Origin: Paenibacillus glacialis | GTDB taxonomy: Bacteria > Bacillota > Bacilli > Paenibacillales > Paenibacillaceae | Direction of reading: 5' to 3' | Assembly (NCBI RefSeq): GCF_001637205.1 | Contig: NZ_LVJH01000022.1 | Coordinates: 1 to 64,000 of the forward strand | Length of the DNA stretch: 64,000 nucleotides | Part shown: positions 8,826 through 19,191 of the stretch, one piece after another | How the letters are laid out: each line of letters starts with the position of its first letter | Numbering within the stretch: the first letter of the stretch is position 1 | Notes under the pieces: generated by a model | Seen by the model: only the letters and a program-made list of their open reading frames with translations | The model's database searches: none | Told to the model about the DNA's origin: nothing | Made by a program: the position numbers and the translations under genes

Positions 8826-9473
8826 GTGGGAGAAACGTTAAAAGTGGCTATGCCAAAGGGACGTATCTATGCGAAGGCAGCAGCCTTATTTCGTCAAGCT
8901 GGGCTAGCTATACCACTAGAAGTGGATGATTCACGTAAATTGGTAGTTCCACTACCGGAGATGGGAATGGAGTTTATTCTAGCCAAACCAGTAGATGTGC
9001 CTACGTATGTAGAGTATGGGGTCGCTGACATTGGTATCGTAGGTAAGGATGTTCTTCTTGAAGAGAATAGAGATGTGTATGAACTCCTTGATCTCGGAAT
9101 TGCACGATGTCGGATGTCCATCATTGGACTGCCTAATTGGCAACCAGGTATACAGCAGCGAGTCGCTACGAAGTATCCTAATGTTGCATCCCAATATTTC
9201 CGTGAGCAGGGACAACAAGTAGAAGTCATTAAGTTGAATGGATCGATTGAGTTGGCACCCCTGATCGGATTAGCTGATCGAATTGTCGATATGGTGGAAA
9301 CGGGTCAGACGCTGAAGGATAACGGGCTTGTGGAAATGCTGAGTATTTTTGAAATATCGAGTCGTCTGATTGCAAATCGTGTGAGCTACAGAATGAAGAA
9401 CACTCAGATTCAAGAATTATGTGATCTTCTCCAAAAGGTGATTCCCGTACCAGAAATAAAGATAAAGAAATAA
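8826..9473 (+). CDS. hisG: ATP phosphoribosyltransferase, short form
   Basis: HisG joins ATP and PRPP to give phosphoribosyl-ATP, the first step of histidine synthesis. At 215 residues it is the short form that lacks the C-terminal regulatory domain and needs HisZ. The PRPP-binding region is visible near [18 protein letters not shown] (about 153-170). The start is GTG at 8826 behind a strong AAGGAGG site. Confidence 0.96.
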   Translation: MGETLKVAMPKGRIYAKAAALFRQAGLAIPLEVDDSRKLVVPLPEMGMEFILAKPVDVPTYVEYGVADIGIVGKDVLLEENRDVYELLDLGIARCRMSIIGLPNWQPGIQQRVATKYPNVASQYFREQGQQVEVIKLNGSIELAPLIGLADRIVDMVETGQTLKDNGLVEMLSIFEISSRLIANRVSYRMKNTQIQELCDLLQKVIPVPEIKIKK

Positions 9474-9531
9474 AGATAACGATTCACGACGAGTGAAGAG
9501 TAAGTAAAGTACGCGTAGTGGGAAGGAACGG

Positions 9532-10839
9532 ATGACGATGAAAATTGTACCGATTCAGGAGTTTGATTTGAAACGTGAAGTAGATTACGGTACGCCGGAG
9601 CAGAATGCGACTGTCAAACAAATTGTACGTGATATCAAAGTCGAAGGCGATGCTGCACTCTTACGTTATACCGAGAAATATGATCGGACGGCGCTTTCTT
9701 CCGAACAGCTTCGTGTGACACCTGAAGAGTTGAAGGCGGCATACGAACGTGTAGAACCCTCTTTTGTTAAAGCTATTACAGCTGCAGCATCGAATATCCG
9801 ATCATTCCATATGAGACAAAAGAGAAACTCTTGGATGGATATGCAACCCGATGGTAGCATACTAGGGCAAATCATTCGTCCGCTCAAACGTGTTGGTGTC
9901 TATGTTCCAGGTGGTAAGGCAGCATACCCATCGTCTGTTCTTATGAATGTAATTCCTGCCCAAGTGGCTGGTGTACCTGAGATCGTCATGGTCACGCCAC
10001 CAGGGACGAATGGGAAAGAGGGAATTGATCCTTATATCCTTGTCGCAGCCGCTGAAGCGGGTGTGAATGAAATTTACCGTGTAGGTGGAGCGCAAGCGAT
10101 TGCGGCCTTGGCTTATGGAACGGAAAGTATCGCACCAGTTGATAAAATATGTGGACCAGGAAATATATATGTAGCACTAGCGAAACGTGAAGTGTACGGA
10201 GCTGTTGATATAGACAGCATCGCTGGACCGAGTGAGATCGTCGTATTGGCCGACGAGAGTGCTGACCCGGCTTATGTTGCCGCAGACCTGTTATCACAGG
10301 CAGAGCACGACGAGATGGCCTCAGCCATTCTCGTGACACCATCCCAAGCGTTCGCCGAGGCGACTTCAGTCGAAGTGGCAAGACAGTTAGCCTTGTTACC
10401 ACGTCGAGATATTGCGGGTGCTTCGATTGAAAATTATGGTGCCATCATTGTGGTGGAATCTATCGAAGAAGGAATATCCGTTGTGAATCGATTAGCGCCT
10501 GAACATTTGGAGATTGTGGTAGAGGATCCGATGTCTTACGTAGGTAGCATAGAGAATGCAGGGGCTATCTTTCTAGGTCCGTATAGCTCCGAGCCGGTAG
10601 GTGACTACTTTGCGGGACCTAATCATATTATTCCGACGAATGGTACAGCTAGATTCTCTTCCCCCGTAGATGTCGATGATTTCATTAAGAAGTCGAGTAT
10701 GATTTATTATAGCAAGGAAGCATTGTTACAGAACGGCGCAATGATTATGGAGCTCGCGCGTCATGAAGGATTAGAAGGTCATGCTCGAGCGATTGAGGTT
10801 CGGCTTGAAAAGGAAGGTAGGGTTAATAATGGACAATAA
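9532..10839 (+). CDS. hisD: Histidinol dehydrogenase
   Basis: HisD oxidises histidinol to histidine in two NAD-dependent steps and binds zinc. The protein has 435 residues, a normal length. Family motifs are [14 protein letters not shown] (about 208), [17 protein letters not shown] (about 225), the zinc-binding LSQAEHDE (about 261), and APEHLEI (about 323) with the catalytic histidine. The start is ATG at 9532 behind GGAAGGAACGG. The stop overlaps the hisB start by 11 bases, which suggests translational coupling. Confidence 0.97.
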   Translation: MTMKIVPIQEFDLKREVDYGTPEQNATVKQIVRDIKVEGDAALLRYTEKYDRTALSSEQLRVTPEELKAAYERVEPSFVKAITAAASNIRSFHMRQKRNSWMDMQPDGSILGQIIRPLKRVGVYVPGGKAAYPSSVLMNVIPAQVAGVPEIVMVTPPGTNGKEGIDPYILVAAAEAGVNEIYRVGGAQAIAALAYGTESIAPVDKICGPGNIYVALAKREVYGAVDIDSIAGPSEIVVLADESADPAYVAADLLSQAEHDEMASAILVTPSQAFAEATSVEVARQLALLPRRDIAGASIENYGAIIVVESIEEGISVVNRLAPEHLEIVVEDPMSYVGSIENAGAIFLGPYSSEPVGDYFAGPNHIIPTNGTARFSSPVDVDDFIKKSSMIYYSKEALLQNGAMIMELARHEGLEGHARAIEVRLEKEGRVNNGQ

Positions 10840-11437
10840 TGTTAATGAGAACTTACGTACGGCAAGTGTTAGTCGAGCAACGAATGAGACGAATATCTCA
10901 CTTTCTTTCGGAGTAGACGGTACTGGGGTTTCTGAGATGGAGACAGATGTTCCTTTCTTGAATCATATGTTGGATTTATTCACGAAGCACGGACAATTTG
11001 ATCTCAAGGTAAAGGCTACGGGTGATATTGAGATTGACGATCACCACACGGTTGAGGACATCGGGATTTGCTTAGGGCAGACGATACGGGAAGCGTTAGG
11101 AGATAAACGTGGAATCAAACGATATGCTAGTGTCTTCGTACCGATGGATGAGGCTTTGGCACAAGTCATTATTGATGTAAGCAATCGCCCTCATTTCGAA
11201 TATCGCGCAGAGTATCCATCTTCACAGGTGGGGAGTTTCTCGACAGAGTTAGTCCATGAATTTCTCTGGAAGCTCGCGCTGGAAGCTCGCATCACGTTAC
11301 ACGTGATTGTTCATTACGGACAGAACACGCATCATATGATTGAGGCTGTATTTAAAGCGCTGGGACGTGCGTTAGACGAAGCGACGAGTATTGATCCACG
11401 TGTGACGGGTGTACCTTCCACGAAGGGAGTGCTGTAG
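10829..11437 (+). CDS. hisB: Imidazoleglycerol-phosphate dehydratase
   Basis: HisB removes water from imidazole-glycerol phosphate in the sixth step of the pathway. The 202-residue protein carries the metal-binding DHHTVED (71-77) and a second HH motif near residue 170. It is the single-function form without the phosphatase domain seen in enterobacteria; the phosphatase is the PHP enzyme encoded at 14433. I placed the start at ATG 10829 behind AGGAAGGTAGGG; the reading frame is open further upstream inside hisD. Confidence 0.96.
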   Translation: MDNNVNENLRTASVSRATNETNISLSFGVDGTGVSEMETDVPFLNHMLDLFTKHGQFDLKVKATGDIEIDDHHTVEDIGICLGQTIREALGDKRGIKRYASVFVPMDEALAQVIIDVSNRPHFEYRAEYPSSQVGSFSTELVHEFLWKLALEARITLHVIVHYGQNTHHMIEAVFKALGRALDEATSIDPRVTGVPSTKGVL

Positions 11438-11439
11438 GC

Positions 11440-12075
11440 GTGGCAATTGCGATTGTGGACTATGGCATGGGGAACCTGCACAGCGTGAGTAAGGCTGTTG
11501 AGCGTCTCGGGTATGAGACGCTCATCAGTAGCGATGAAAGCGAGATTCTAGCCGCAGACGGTGTGATTTTGCCTGGCGTTGGCGCCTTCGGCGATGCTAT
11601 GGAGCATCTTCGACTGAGCTCGCTCGATACGACAGTACAGAAGGTGGCAGCAGGCAAGCAACCGTTGCTCGGTATCTGCCTGGGTATGCAACTACTGTTC
11701 AGTAGTAGTGAAGAGCACGGTACTCATGAGGGGCTGGGTATTTTACCTGGCTCAGTGGTACGATTCACAGGTGGCGATTACAAAGTGCCACATATGGGAT
11801 GGAATAAACTTCAGTATCGTGCAGAGGAAGGTCCGCTATTTGCTGGGCTTGTAGAAGGTTATGTATACTTCGTACATTCCTATCATGTTCTTCCAGAAGT
11901 GAAGACGGATGTTCTGGCTACGACTGACTATGGAACTGATGTAACAGCGATTGTGGGACGTGATTCTGTCTTCGGTATGCAGTTCCACCCTGAGAAGAGC
12001 GGGGAACTTGGCATGAACCTGTTGCAGAATTTCCTTAAGCTTACAGGTGATCCTGTGAAAGAAATCCGTGTTTAG
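11440..12075 (+). CDS. hisH: Imidazole glycerol phosphate synthase, glutaminase subunit
   Basis: HisH is the class I glutamine amidotransferase that supplies ammonia to HisF. The catalytic triad is visible: Cys80 in GICLGMQ, His183 and Glu185 in FHPEKSG. The length of 211 residues is normal. The start is GTG at 11440, two bases behind the hisB stop, with AAGGGAG as ribosome site. Confidence 0.96.
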   Translation: MAIAIVDYGMGNLHSVSKAVERLGYETLISSDESEILAADGVILPGVGAFGDAMEHLRLSSLDTTVQKVAAGKQPLLGICLGMQLLFSSSEEHGTHEGLGILPGSVVRFTGGDYKVPHMGWNKLQYRAEEGPLFAGLVEGYVYFVHSYHVLPEVKTDVLATTDYGTDVTAIVGRDSVFGMQFHPEKSGELGMNLLQNFLKLTGDPVKEIRV

Positions 12076-12140
12076 AGATCAATGACGATTATAAATGCTT
12101 CATAAAATATAGGTTGAGAAGAAAGTGAGGCTACATAAAG

Positions 12141-12881
12141 ATGTCTTCTTTTATCATCTATCCAGCTATTGATATACGTGATGGGAAATGTGTAAGACTT
12201 GTGCAAGGGGATTATAATCAGGAAACGATCTATAATGATAGTCCTTTAAAAGTAGCAAAGGCTTGGGAAGAGCAAGGCGGAACCTATATACATCTCGTGG
12301 ATCTGGACGGAGCTAAGGCAGGCCATCCCGTGAATGATGCTATAATTGGTGCTATAGCTAAGGGAGCGAATGTACCTGTACAGGTAGGCGGCGGTTTGCG
12401 TACGTTAGATGATGTGAAAAGATTACTTGCACTTGGGGTAAGCCGTGTCATTATCGGAACGGCAGCGATAGAAGATCGTCCCTTTACTGAAGCGGTCTTA
12501 GGTACATTTGGAGATAAAGTAGCGATCGGTATTGATGCAAGGAACGGCTATGTTGCGACTAGGGGTTGGCTTGAGACATCTGAAGTTAAAGCAGAAGTAT
12601 TGGCTAAGGAGCTTGCATCCAAGGGAGCAGAGACATTTATCTTTACAGATATTTCTCGAGATGGAATGATGCAAGGACCGAATGTGGAAGCTATTCGTGC
12701 TTTAGCTGTGAGTAGTGGTCGTACTGTTATTGCTTCAGGAGGCGTTACTGTCTTAGATGATCTTCTTAGTCTTAGTGCGTATCACCATGAAGGTATAGGT
12801 GGAGCAATCGTAGGCAAAGCGTTGTACACAGGAAGTGTCGATCTGGAGACGGCTGTACAAGCGATTAAGAAACAGGGCTAG
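12141..12881 (+). CDS. hisA: Phosphoribosylformimino-AICAR ribotide isomerase
   Basis: HisA is a TIM-barrel Amadori isomerase for the fourth step. Asp11 (in AIDIRDGK) and the second catalytic Asp in GIDARNG (about 130) are present, as are the half-barrel phosphate loops (GGGLR, ASGGV). The length is 246 residues. A 65-base gap separates it from hisH, larger than the other spacings in the operon. Confidence 0.96.
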   Translation: MSSFIIYPAIDIRDGKCVRLVQGDYNQETIYNDSPLKVAKAWEEQGGTYIHLVDLDGAKAGHPVNDAIIGAIAKGANVPVQVGGGLRTLDDVKRLLALGVSRVIIGTAAIEDRPFTEAVLGTFGDKVAIGIDARNGYVATRGWLETSEVKAEVLAKELASKGAETFIFTDISRDGMMQGPNVEAIRALAVSSGRTVIASGGVTVLDDLLSLSAYHHEGIGGAIVGKALYTGSVDLETAVQAIKKQG

Positions 12882-12885
12882 AAGG

Positions 12886-12920
12886 AATGAGTGTGGGATG
12901 TAAGCCTACGCTCATTTTTT
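12886..12920 (+). terminator. Terminator-like hairpin between hisA and hisF
   Basis: A 12-bp stem (AATGAGTGTGGG against CCTACGCTCATT, including G-U pairs) is followed by TTTTTT, five bases behind the hisA stop. It has the form of an intrinsic terminator inside the operon. It could reduce or regulate expression of hisF and hisI relative to the upstream genes. Confidence 0.7.
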
Positions 12921-12966
12921 CACACTAGGGTATATCATGAACTTAAAGATAGAGGGGAAGAGAAAT

Positions 12967-13725
12967 ATGCTAGCTAAACGTATCATTCCGTGTCTGGATG
13001 TGAAGGATGGTCGGGTGGTAAAGGGCGTTAACTTTGTCAATCTACGTGATGCGGGGGATCCGGTGGAATTGGCGGCGCTTTATGATAGAGAAGGCGCAGA
13101 CGAACTCGTTTTCTTAGATATTTCAGCTTCTGTAGAAGGTCGTGCAACGATGATCGAAGTCGTTAGGCAGACCGCAGGTGAAATCACCATTCCATTCACG
13201 GTAGGTGGAGGAATCTCGCATGTAGATGATATGAAAAGAATTCTACGTGCCGGTGCGGACAAGATTGGCATTAATACGGCAGCGGTGCTTAACCCACAGT
13301 TAATATCTGAAGGTGCACGTCGCTTCGGTTCTCAGTGTATCGTTGTAGCGGTGGATGCTAAGTATAATCAGGCTTGGGGAGAATGGGAAGTCTATACACA
13401 TGGCGGACGTACGCCATCGGGTATTCGCGCTTTGCAATGGGTCAAAGAAGCAGAATCTTTAGGGGCGGGTGAGATTCTACTCACCAGTATGGATGCGGAT
13501 GGTACAAAAGATGGATTCGACCTTCCGCTTACTTCGGCTGTATCTGGACTTGTGGGTATTCCTGTCATTGCCTCAGGTGGAGCGGGAACCTCAGAACATT
13601 TCCATGACGTATTTACAAGTGGTAAGGCTGACGCGGGGCTAGCAGCAACTATTTTTCATTATAAAGAAATGACGATCCAAGATTTGAAAATGGACTTAAA
13701 GCAAAAAGGAGTGGAAATTCGATGA
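12967..13725 (+). CDS. hisF: Imidazole glycerol phosphate synthase, cyclase subunit
   Basis: HisF uses ammonia from HisH to form imidazole-glycerol phosphate and AICAR. The TIM-barrel catalytic residues are Asp11 (CLDVKDGR) and the Asp in VAVDAK (about 130). I chose ATG at 12967, which gives the typical 252 residues and follows GAGGGGAAG; an upstream in-frame ATG at 12937 would add ten atypical residues. Confidence 0.96.
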   Translation: MLAKRIIPCLDVKDGRVVKGVNFVNLRDAGDPVELAALYDREGADELVFLDISASVEGRATMIEVVRQTAGEITIPFTVGGGISHVDDMKRILRAGADKIGINTAAVLNPQLISEGARRFGSQCIVVAVDAKYNQAWGEWEVYTHGGRTPSGIRALQWVKEAESLGAGEILLTSMDADGTKDGFDLPLTSAVSGLVGIPVIASGGAGTSEHFHDVFTSGKADAGLAATIFHYKEMTIQDLKMDLKQKGVEIR

Positions 13726-14417
13726 GTAACAAGCTGAATCAAGAGGAAACATTGGAAGAATTACAGAATAAAATTCGGTGGGATGAAGCGGGACTCGTGC
13801 CTGCTATCGTTCAAGATATCACAACCAAAGATGTGTTAATGATGGCTTATATGAATAAGGAATCCCTTAAACTTTCAATAGAAAGTGGAGAAACTTGGTT
13901 CTGGAGCCGTTCCAGAAATGAATTATGGCATAAAGGTGCAACGTCTAGTAACACACAACGAATTGGCTCACTAAGCTACGATTGCGATGGAGATACGTTG
14001 TTGCTTCAGGTTCAACCTCAAGGCCCAGCTTGTCACACAGGGGAGCAGACGTGCTTCTTTAACGATGTTCCATTGGAGAAGAATGAAGACCTTACCTCAA
14101 CAAGCTATCAAGATGGCGGACGTTTTGCTGTGTTAGCGGAGTTGGAACAGATTATTTCGGCTCGTGAGAAAGAACGCCCAGAGGGTGCATATACCACTTA
14201 CTTGTTTGAAAAAGGTGTCGATAAGATCCTTAAAAAAGTGGGCGAAGAAGCCTCTGAGACGATCATTGCTGCTAAGAATAAAGATAATGCTGAGTTACGT
14301 CTTGAAATAAGTGATCTTATCTATCATTTACTAGTGTTGTTAGAAGAACGTAAGCTACCGTTAGATGAAATTATGGCTGAGCTTAGTCTGCGCAGCGAGC
14401 GCCCTAGACGCGATTAA
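13722..14417 (+). CDS. hisI: Bifunctional phosphoribosyl-AMP cyclohydrolase/phosphoribosyl-ATP pyrophosphatase
   Basis: This is a HisI-HisE fusion of 231 residues. The N-terminal cyclohydrolase part contains the zinc- and metal-binding [13 protein letters not shown] and [12 protein letters not shown]. The C-terminal pyrophosphatase part (about 140-231) contains the [17 protein letters not shown] helix. The two carry out steps two and three. The start overlaps the hisF stop by four bases. Confidence 0.96.
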   Translation: MSNKLNQEETLEELQNKIRWDEAGLVPAIVQDITTKDVLMMAYMNKESLKLSIESGETWFWSRSRNELWHKGATSSNTQRIGSLSYDCDGDTLLLQVQPQGPACHTGEQTCFFNDVPLEKNEDLTSTSYQDGGRFAVLAELEQIISAREKERPEGAYTTYLFEKGVDKILKKVGEEASETIIAAKNKDNAELRLEISDLIYHLLVLLEERKLPLDEIMAELSLRSERPRRD

Positions 14418-14432
14418 AGGAGGATACGTTCC

Positions 14433-15257
14433 ATGCTGATCGATTACCATACGCACCATGTCCGTTGTGGGCATGCGATCGGAGAACTGGAGGAATACGT
14501 TCTTAGAGGGATTGAGATGGGGTTATCCCAGCTCGGTCTATCGGATCATATGCCTCTTCTTCATGTTGATCCTGCTACGTATTATCCAGAGATGGCGATG
14601 CCTATGGACGAACTTCCTCGATATGTTGAGGAGTGTCTTGCTCTAAAGGAGCGCTATAAGGGTCAGATTGATGTTCGCGTAGGGCTAGAAGGTGATTTCA
14701 TTGAAGGATATGAAGCAGAGATTGAACATATAGTTACATCATACCCTTGGGATTATGTTATAGGTTCCGTACATTTCCTTGGAGAGTGGGATATAAGCGA
14801 TTATCGCCAGACGCATAACTGGGAGGGTAAGGATATTCTCGCTGTTTATGAACAGTATTATGATGTGGTTAAGAAGGCGACAGCAACGGGATTCTATGAC
14901 ATTATGGGGCATGTTGATGTGATTAAGCGATTTGGCTACAGACCGGCACCAGAGGTTTCGCGTGAGGTGGAAGCATTAGAGAATTCAGCACTAGCGGCCG
15001 TACGCAAAAGTGGGATGGTGATGGAGCTCAATGCCTCGGGTTTATCCAAAGCTTGCGCTGAGATGTTTCCCAGTAAACGAATGGTGAGTGAAGCCTTTAA
15101 GTTAGGAATTCCGGTCACGATAGGTTCCGATGCACATGATCCGTTAAAACTTGGAGAACATTTAGATAAAGCACGGGTCCTACTCTGGGAAGTTGGTTAT
15201 CGGGAAATATCAGTGTTTAAGCAGCGGAACAGAACGGAGGTTCCTTTTGAAATATAG
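14433..15257 (+). CDS. hisJ: Histidinol-phosphatase, PHP family
   Basis: The 274-residue protein begins with the PHP metal motif DYHTHHVRCGHA and has further metal ligands in LSDHMPL, GSVHFLG, GHVDVIKRFGY and GSDAHDP. Bacilli use such PHP enzymes instead of the HAD phosphatase to make histidinol. Its place 15 bases behind hisI supports the role. With it the window encodes every step of the pathway except the aminotransferase HisC. Confidence 0.9.
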   Translation: MLIDYHTHHVRCGHAIGELEEYVLRGIEMGLSQLGLSDHMPLLHVDPATYYPEMAMPMDELPRYVEECLALKERYKGQIDVRVGLEGDFIEGYEAEIEHIVTSYPWDYVIGSVHFLGEWDISDYRQTHNWEGKDILAVYEQYYDVVKKATATGFYDIMGHVDVIKRFGYRPAPEVSREVEALENSALAAVRKSGMVMELNASGLSKACAEMFPSKRMVSEAFKLGIPVTIGSDAHDPLKLGEHLDKARVLLWEVGYREISVFKQRNRTEVPFEI

Positions 15258-15328
15258 CAGAATTCTGTATAATGCAATTACATATGGATTAATTCAAGTC
15301 TTTACAGTTTTGAAATCAGGAGGATGCT

Positions 15329-16276
15329 ATGCAACACAAGATGCGTATTTTTACCGGTTCGTCGAATCCGAAGCTTGCGGAGGATATTTGTAGTAAGCTG
15401 GGCGAGGAATTGGGAGATGTTACACTTTCGCGCTTTAAAAGCGGTGAAATCTATGTTAACTACGAGGAAAGTATACGTAATTGTGATGTATTCATAGTGC
15501 AGTCGCTCTCACATCCGATAAATGAGATGTTTGTAGAACTGCTTGTCATGATAGATGCAGCCAAGAGAGCTTCAGCTCGTACGGTTAATATTATCATTCC
15601 TTATTATGGATATGCACGTCAGGAACGGAAATCAGCTCCACGTGAACCGATATCCGCCAAAATGGTAGCCGATGTTCTAACGACTGTTGGTGCTAACCGA
15701 GTGATTACAATGGATTTACATGCTCCTGCAATTCAAGGGTTTTTCAATATACCTGTGGATCACTTAACTGCACTTGATCTTATTAGTGAGTATTTGAAAT
15801 CTAAGAATATCAGTAACCCAGTTATTGTATCTCCGGATGCTGGACGTGCTTCAATGGCAGAGAAACTGGCGAATCATCTCGATTCTCCATTCGCTATTAT
15901 GATAAAAAAGAGACCTTCTCATAATGAGTCCGTGATCACTCACGTGATAGGTGATGTTGCGGGTAGAACACCGATTATTATAGAAGATATCATAGATACA
16001 GGAACAACCATTGTTAATGTGGTGGAAGGATTGAAGGAGCGTGGAGCAGAAGAGGTGTATGTCTGTGCTACACATGGTCTCTTCTCAGGGTCTGCCCTAG
16101 AACGATTGAATCATCCCCATATTAAAGAAGTCGTGGTGACGGACTCCATCGTACTTCCTAATGATCATGTCGGACGTGTTAAAGTGCTATCGGTGGCTCC
16201 AATGCTTGCTCAGGCGACACGTATTATTACAGAAGGCGGATCGATCGCGACATTGTTTAAAGACTCCGGCATGTAA
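15329..16276 (+). CDS. prs: Ribose-phosphate pyrophosphokinase
   Basis: Prs makes PRPP from ribose 5-phosphate and ATP. The 315-residue protein shows the flexible-loop region YYGYARQERKS (about 90-100), the divalent-cation motif DLHAPAIQGFFNIPVDHL (about 130-147), and the PRPP loop EDIIDTGTT (about 217-225). The loop differs a little from the common DDIIDTAGT. Most Firmicutes carry their main prs beside glmU, so this may be a second copy. Its place behind the his operon suggests that it feeds PRPP to HisG. The start is ATG behind AGGAGG. Confidence 0.9.
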   Translation: MQHKMRIFTGSSNPKLAEDICSKLGEELGDVTLSRFKSGEIYVNYEESIRNCDVFIVQSLSHPINEMFVELLVMIDAAKRASARTVNIIIPYYGYARQERKSAPREPISAKMVADVLTTVGANRVITMDLHAPAIQGFFNIPVDHLTALDLISEYLKSKNISNPVIVSPDAGRASMAEKLANHLDSPFAIMIKKRPSHNESVITHVIGDVAGRTPIIIEDIIDTGTTIVNVVEGLKERGAEEVYVCATHGLFSGSALERLNHPHIKEVVVTDSIVLPNDHVGRVKVLSVAPMLAQATRIITEGGSIATLFKDSGM

Positions 16277-16297
16277 GCCATGCGGTGTCTTTTTTTA
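16260..16297 (+). terminator. Intrinsic terminator after prs
   Basis: The stem pairs AGACTCCGGCATG with CATGCGGTGTCT and is followed by seven T residues. The prs stop codon lies in the loop. Confidence 0.82.
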
Positions 16298-16413
16298 TAA
16301 GCTTCACTTGATGAACAACAAGAAGAACCTCCCTACTTAAAAGGACTCATGAACTTATGGTATACTAGGATGTGGGTTACAGGATTGTAGGATAAAGGAG
16401 GTACCTTGCTTCA

Positions 16414-18126
16414 ATGAATGATGAAAAACTACGGGCTGAGGCCCTACACAATAAAGTAATACCTGTCCATTTCGATGCCAATTTCTTCTTCGAAAGGGCT
16501 GTTCAATCGTTAGAGCGCAACCATTATGCTAAGGCATTGAAATATTTCAGTAAAGCAGTAGAGTATGAACCAGAAAATCCGGTGAATCATTGTAACATGG
16601 CTGGCATTATGTCAGAGATGGGGGACTATGAGGGTTCCAACTCTGTTCTTGTCGATATTATTAAGCATATTGATCCAGCTATGACGGAATGTTATTTCTA
16701 CATGGCTAACAACTTTGCCAATATGGAGAATTTCGAAGAAGCTGAGAAAGCACTCGTCACATATCTGGAAGAGGATTCTGAAGGTCAGTTTCTACACGAA
16801 GCAGAAGAAATGATGGAGCTTCTTATGCATGAGTTAGACCGTCCAGCTAAATTAAAACGGATTAAAAGTCGTCAAGGAATGATCGAGCATGAGCAGGCCC
16901 GCGCTCTTCTAGAACAGGGTAAATTCGCTCAAGCCGTAGAGCTACTTGAAGAAATTGTAGAGAACTATGCGGATTTCCTTGCGGCACGTAATAATTTAGC
17001 GCTTGCTTATTATTATGTGGGTCTGTTTGGCAAAGCGAAGGAAACGATCCATGAGGTATTGGAACAAGACCCTGGTAATTTACACGGGTTATGTAACCTG
17101 GCTATCTTTTATCAACACGAGAATGATGTAAGTCAGTTGCTTCCGTTGTTACAACTCCTTACGATTACGGTTCCCTTTCATCAGGAGCATTTGTTTAAAC
17201 TCGCTACTACGATGGGGATCTTAGGTCAACATGAGTTAGCGTATCAACATTTTCGTCGGTTACTAAAGGACGAAGAACTGAGTGATGACCCGAGTGTGTA
17301 TCACTACACGGCTACAGCCGCTTTCAACTGTGGAAGATTTATTGATGCAGAGCGATATTGGAGATTTGCGTCAAAGCTTGATCCAGATTCTGATGTTTCG
17401 AGGTTTTATTTATCTCAGCTTGCGCAATTCCGTGAGGGGACCACGGAGCAACCTAAGATCAACTACCATTATCATCTTCCCTTTGAAGAACAGCTAAAGG
17501 CGTGGGAGCATAACGGTGAAGGGATAACGGATGAGGTTAAACATAATCCGTTGGTTCGATCATCCTTTTTCTGGGCGCTTCGTCATGGGGATCATGCTAC
17601 CAAGCTTCAAGTCATTCAATCTTTCGCGTGGATTGCTGATGAAGAAGTGAAGCGGGTTCTACAAGCGTTCTTACGAGATCCGAAAGAAGATTTACAGCTT
17701 AAAGAGGCGGCCGTATTAGTACTAGAAGGACTAGGGATAGAGAACCCTTTAATGGATTCTCCTGAACAAGAAGAGATTGAATCTGAAACGTTAGTAGCTA
17801 GTGAGCTTTCTAACGATTTGGATCAACCTTCTCGCACAGTTGTGAACAAGACATTACAAATGATGGATCAATCGTGTGATTTGGATCAACAGCATGATAT
17901 ACAAAACCTATGGACTGAGTTTTTGCATAAAAGTTATCCTAATACGCCTGAGTTAGGGCATACAGAAGCCTGGTCAGCAGCGCTTGAATATTGGGCTATC
18001 AAAATGGTAGGCCTTCCGACGACCTATCAGGAAGTAGCTAGACGTTATGGTCTTTCTCCATCTACAGTCAGTCGATATGCACGACGTATGGACAGTGTAT
18101 GTCATATGAAGGATAGAAATGGTTAA
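16414..18126 (+). CDS. Tetratricopeptide-repeat protein (YvcD-like)
   Basis: The 570-residue protein has TPR units over roughly residues 25-330 (for example YAKALKYFSKAVEYEPENP and FAQAVELLEEIVENY), so it is a likely scaffold for protein contacts. No signal peptide is seen. The last 50 residues include [20 protein letters not shown], which reads as a helix-turn-helix, so DNA binding is possible. It sits directly before trxB, as yvcD does in Bacillus subtilis; its function is not established. The ribosome site AAAGGAGG lies 12 bases before the ATG. Confidence 0.8.
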   Translation: MNDEKLRAEALHNKVIPVHFDANFFFERAVQSLERNHYAKALKYFSKAVEYEPENPVNHCNMAGIMSEMGDYEGSNSVLVDIIKHIDPAMTECYFYMANNFANMENFEEAEKALVTYLEEDSEGQFLHEAEEMMELLMHELDRPAKLKRIKSRQGMIEHEQARALLEQGKFAQAVELLEEIVENYADFLAARNNLALAYYYVGLFGKAKETIHEVLEQDPGNLHGLCNLAIFYQHENDVSQLLPLLQLLTITVPFHQEHLFKLATTMGILGQHELAYQHFRRLLKDEELSDDPSVYHYTATAAFNCGRFIDAERYWRFASKLDPDSDVSRFYLSQLAQFREGTTEQPKINYHYHLPFEEQLKAWEHNGEGITDEVKHNPLVRSSFFWALRHGDHATKLQVIQSFAWIADEEVKRVLQAFLRDPKEDLQLKEAAVLVLEGLGIENPLMDSPEQEEIESETLVASELSNDLDQPSRTVVNKTLQMMDQSCDLDQQHDIQNLWTEFLHKSYPNTPELGHTEAWSAALEYWAIKMVGLPTTYQEVARRYGLSPSTVSRYARRMDSVCHMKDRNG

Positions 18127-18172
18127 TATAGAGTTATAGGCATGGGATATAACAAATTGGGAGGTCAAACGA

Positions 18173-19126
18173 ATGTATAAATCGATTGTTATTGGAACAG
18201 GTCCAGCAGGATTGACGGCAGCAATTTATCTAGCACGTGCGAACATGAAACCACTGGTTATTGAAGGTATGCAACCGGGTGGTCAGTTAACGACTACTAC
18301 CGAAATCGAGAATTTCCCAGGGTTCCCTGAAGGAATTATGGGACCTGAATTGATGGATAATATGCGTAAGCAAGCTGAGCGTTTCGGAGCTGAATTTAAA
18401 ACGGGTTGGGTAGAGACGGTTGATTTCTCAGCACGACCTTTTAAGGTTAATGTGGATGGAATGGGAGAATTACTGGCTGAGACGGTTATCATTTCCACAG
18501 GTGCTTCTGCGAAGTATATAGGCATTCCAGGTGAACAAGAGAACATTGGACGTGGTGTTAGCACATGTGCAACATGTGACGGATTCTTTTTCCGTGGGAA
18601 GAAGATCATCGTGGTTGGAGGTGGCGATTCAGCAATGGAAGAAGCTAACTTCTTGACGCGTTTCGGTTCTAGCGTAACACTAGTACATCGTCGTGAAGAG
18701 ATGCGTGCTTCCAAGATCATGCAAGATCGTGCGCGCGAGAATGAGAAGGTCCTATGGGCTTTGAATCGTACGCCTCTGGAAGTGGTTACAGAAGGTATGG
18801 GTCTTAAAGGTCTAAAAGTTCGCAACAATGAGACCAATGAGGAAGAATTGATTGAAGCGGATGGCATGTTCGTAGCGATCGGACATACGCCGAACACGGC
18901 TTTCTTGGACAAGCAAATCACGACGGATGATGTAGGATATATCGTCGTGAAGCCAGGTACGACAGAAACAAACATTCCGGGTGTGTTCGCATGTGGAGAT
19001 GTGCAGGACACTCGTTATCGTCAAGCTATTTCAGCAGCAGGTTCAGGATGTATGGCTGCGATGGATGCTGAGAAATTCATTGAAGGTAACATGGTTCATG
19101 ACTGGAGCCAGACTTTAGGAGAGTAG
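18173..19126 (+). CDS. trxB: Thioredoxin reductase
   Basis: TrxB reduces thioredoxin with NADPH through FAD and a redox-active disulfide. FAD-binding GTGPAGLTAAIY (8-19), the active-site CATC (132-135), NADPH-binding GGGDSAMEEA and the C-terminal FAD motif GVFACGDVQD are present. The 317 residues are normal. It starts 46 bases behind the TPR gene, with GGGAGG as ribosome site. Confidence 0.97.
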   Translation: MYKSIVIGTGPAGLTAAIYLARANMKPLVIEGMQPGGQLTTTTEIENFPGFPEGIMGPELMDNMRKQAERFGAEFKTGWVETVDFSARPFKVNVDGMGELLAETVIISTGASAKYIGIPGEQENIGRGVSTCATCDGFFFRGKKIIVVGGGDSAMEEANFLTRFGSSVTLVHRREEMRASKIMQDRARENEKVLWALNRTPLEVVTEGMGLKGLKVRNNETNEEELIEADGMFVAIGHTPNTAFLDKQITTDDVGYIVVKPGTTETNIPGVFACGDVQDTRYRQAISAAGSGCMAAMDAEKFIEGNMVHDWSQTLGE

Positions 19127-19150
19127 TACTAAATTGCTTTGATTCATATT

Positions 19151-19184
19151 AAGAACCTGACGGAATATTCCGTCAGGTTCTTTT
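19151..19184. terminator. Bidirectional terminator between trxB and the minus-strand operon
   Basis: A perfect 15-bp stem (AAGAACCTGACGGAA against its complement) has A-rich and T-rich flanks and separates two convergent transcripts. Confidence 0.9.
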
Positions 19185-19191
19185 ATGTACC

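Noticed and set aside
18283..19011. A 242-codon minus-strand frame opposite trxB
   Set aside because: trxB is unmistakable on the plus strand; the minus frame has no motif.
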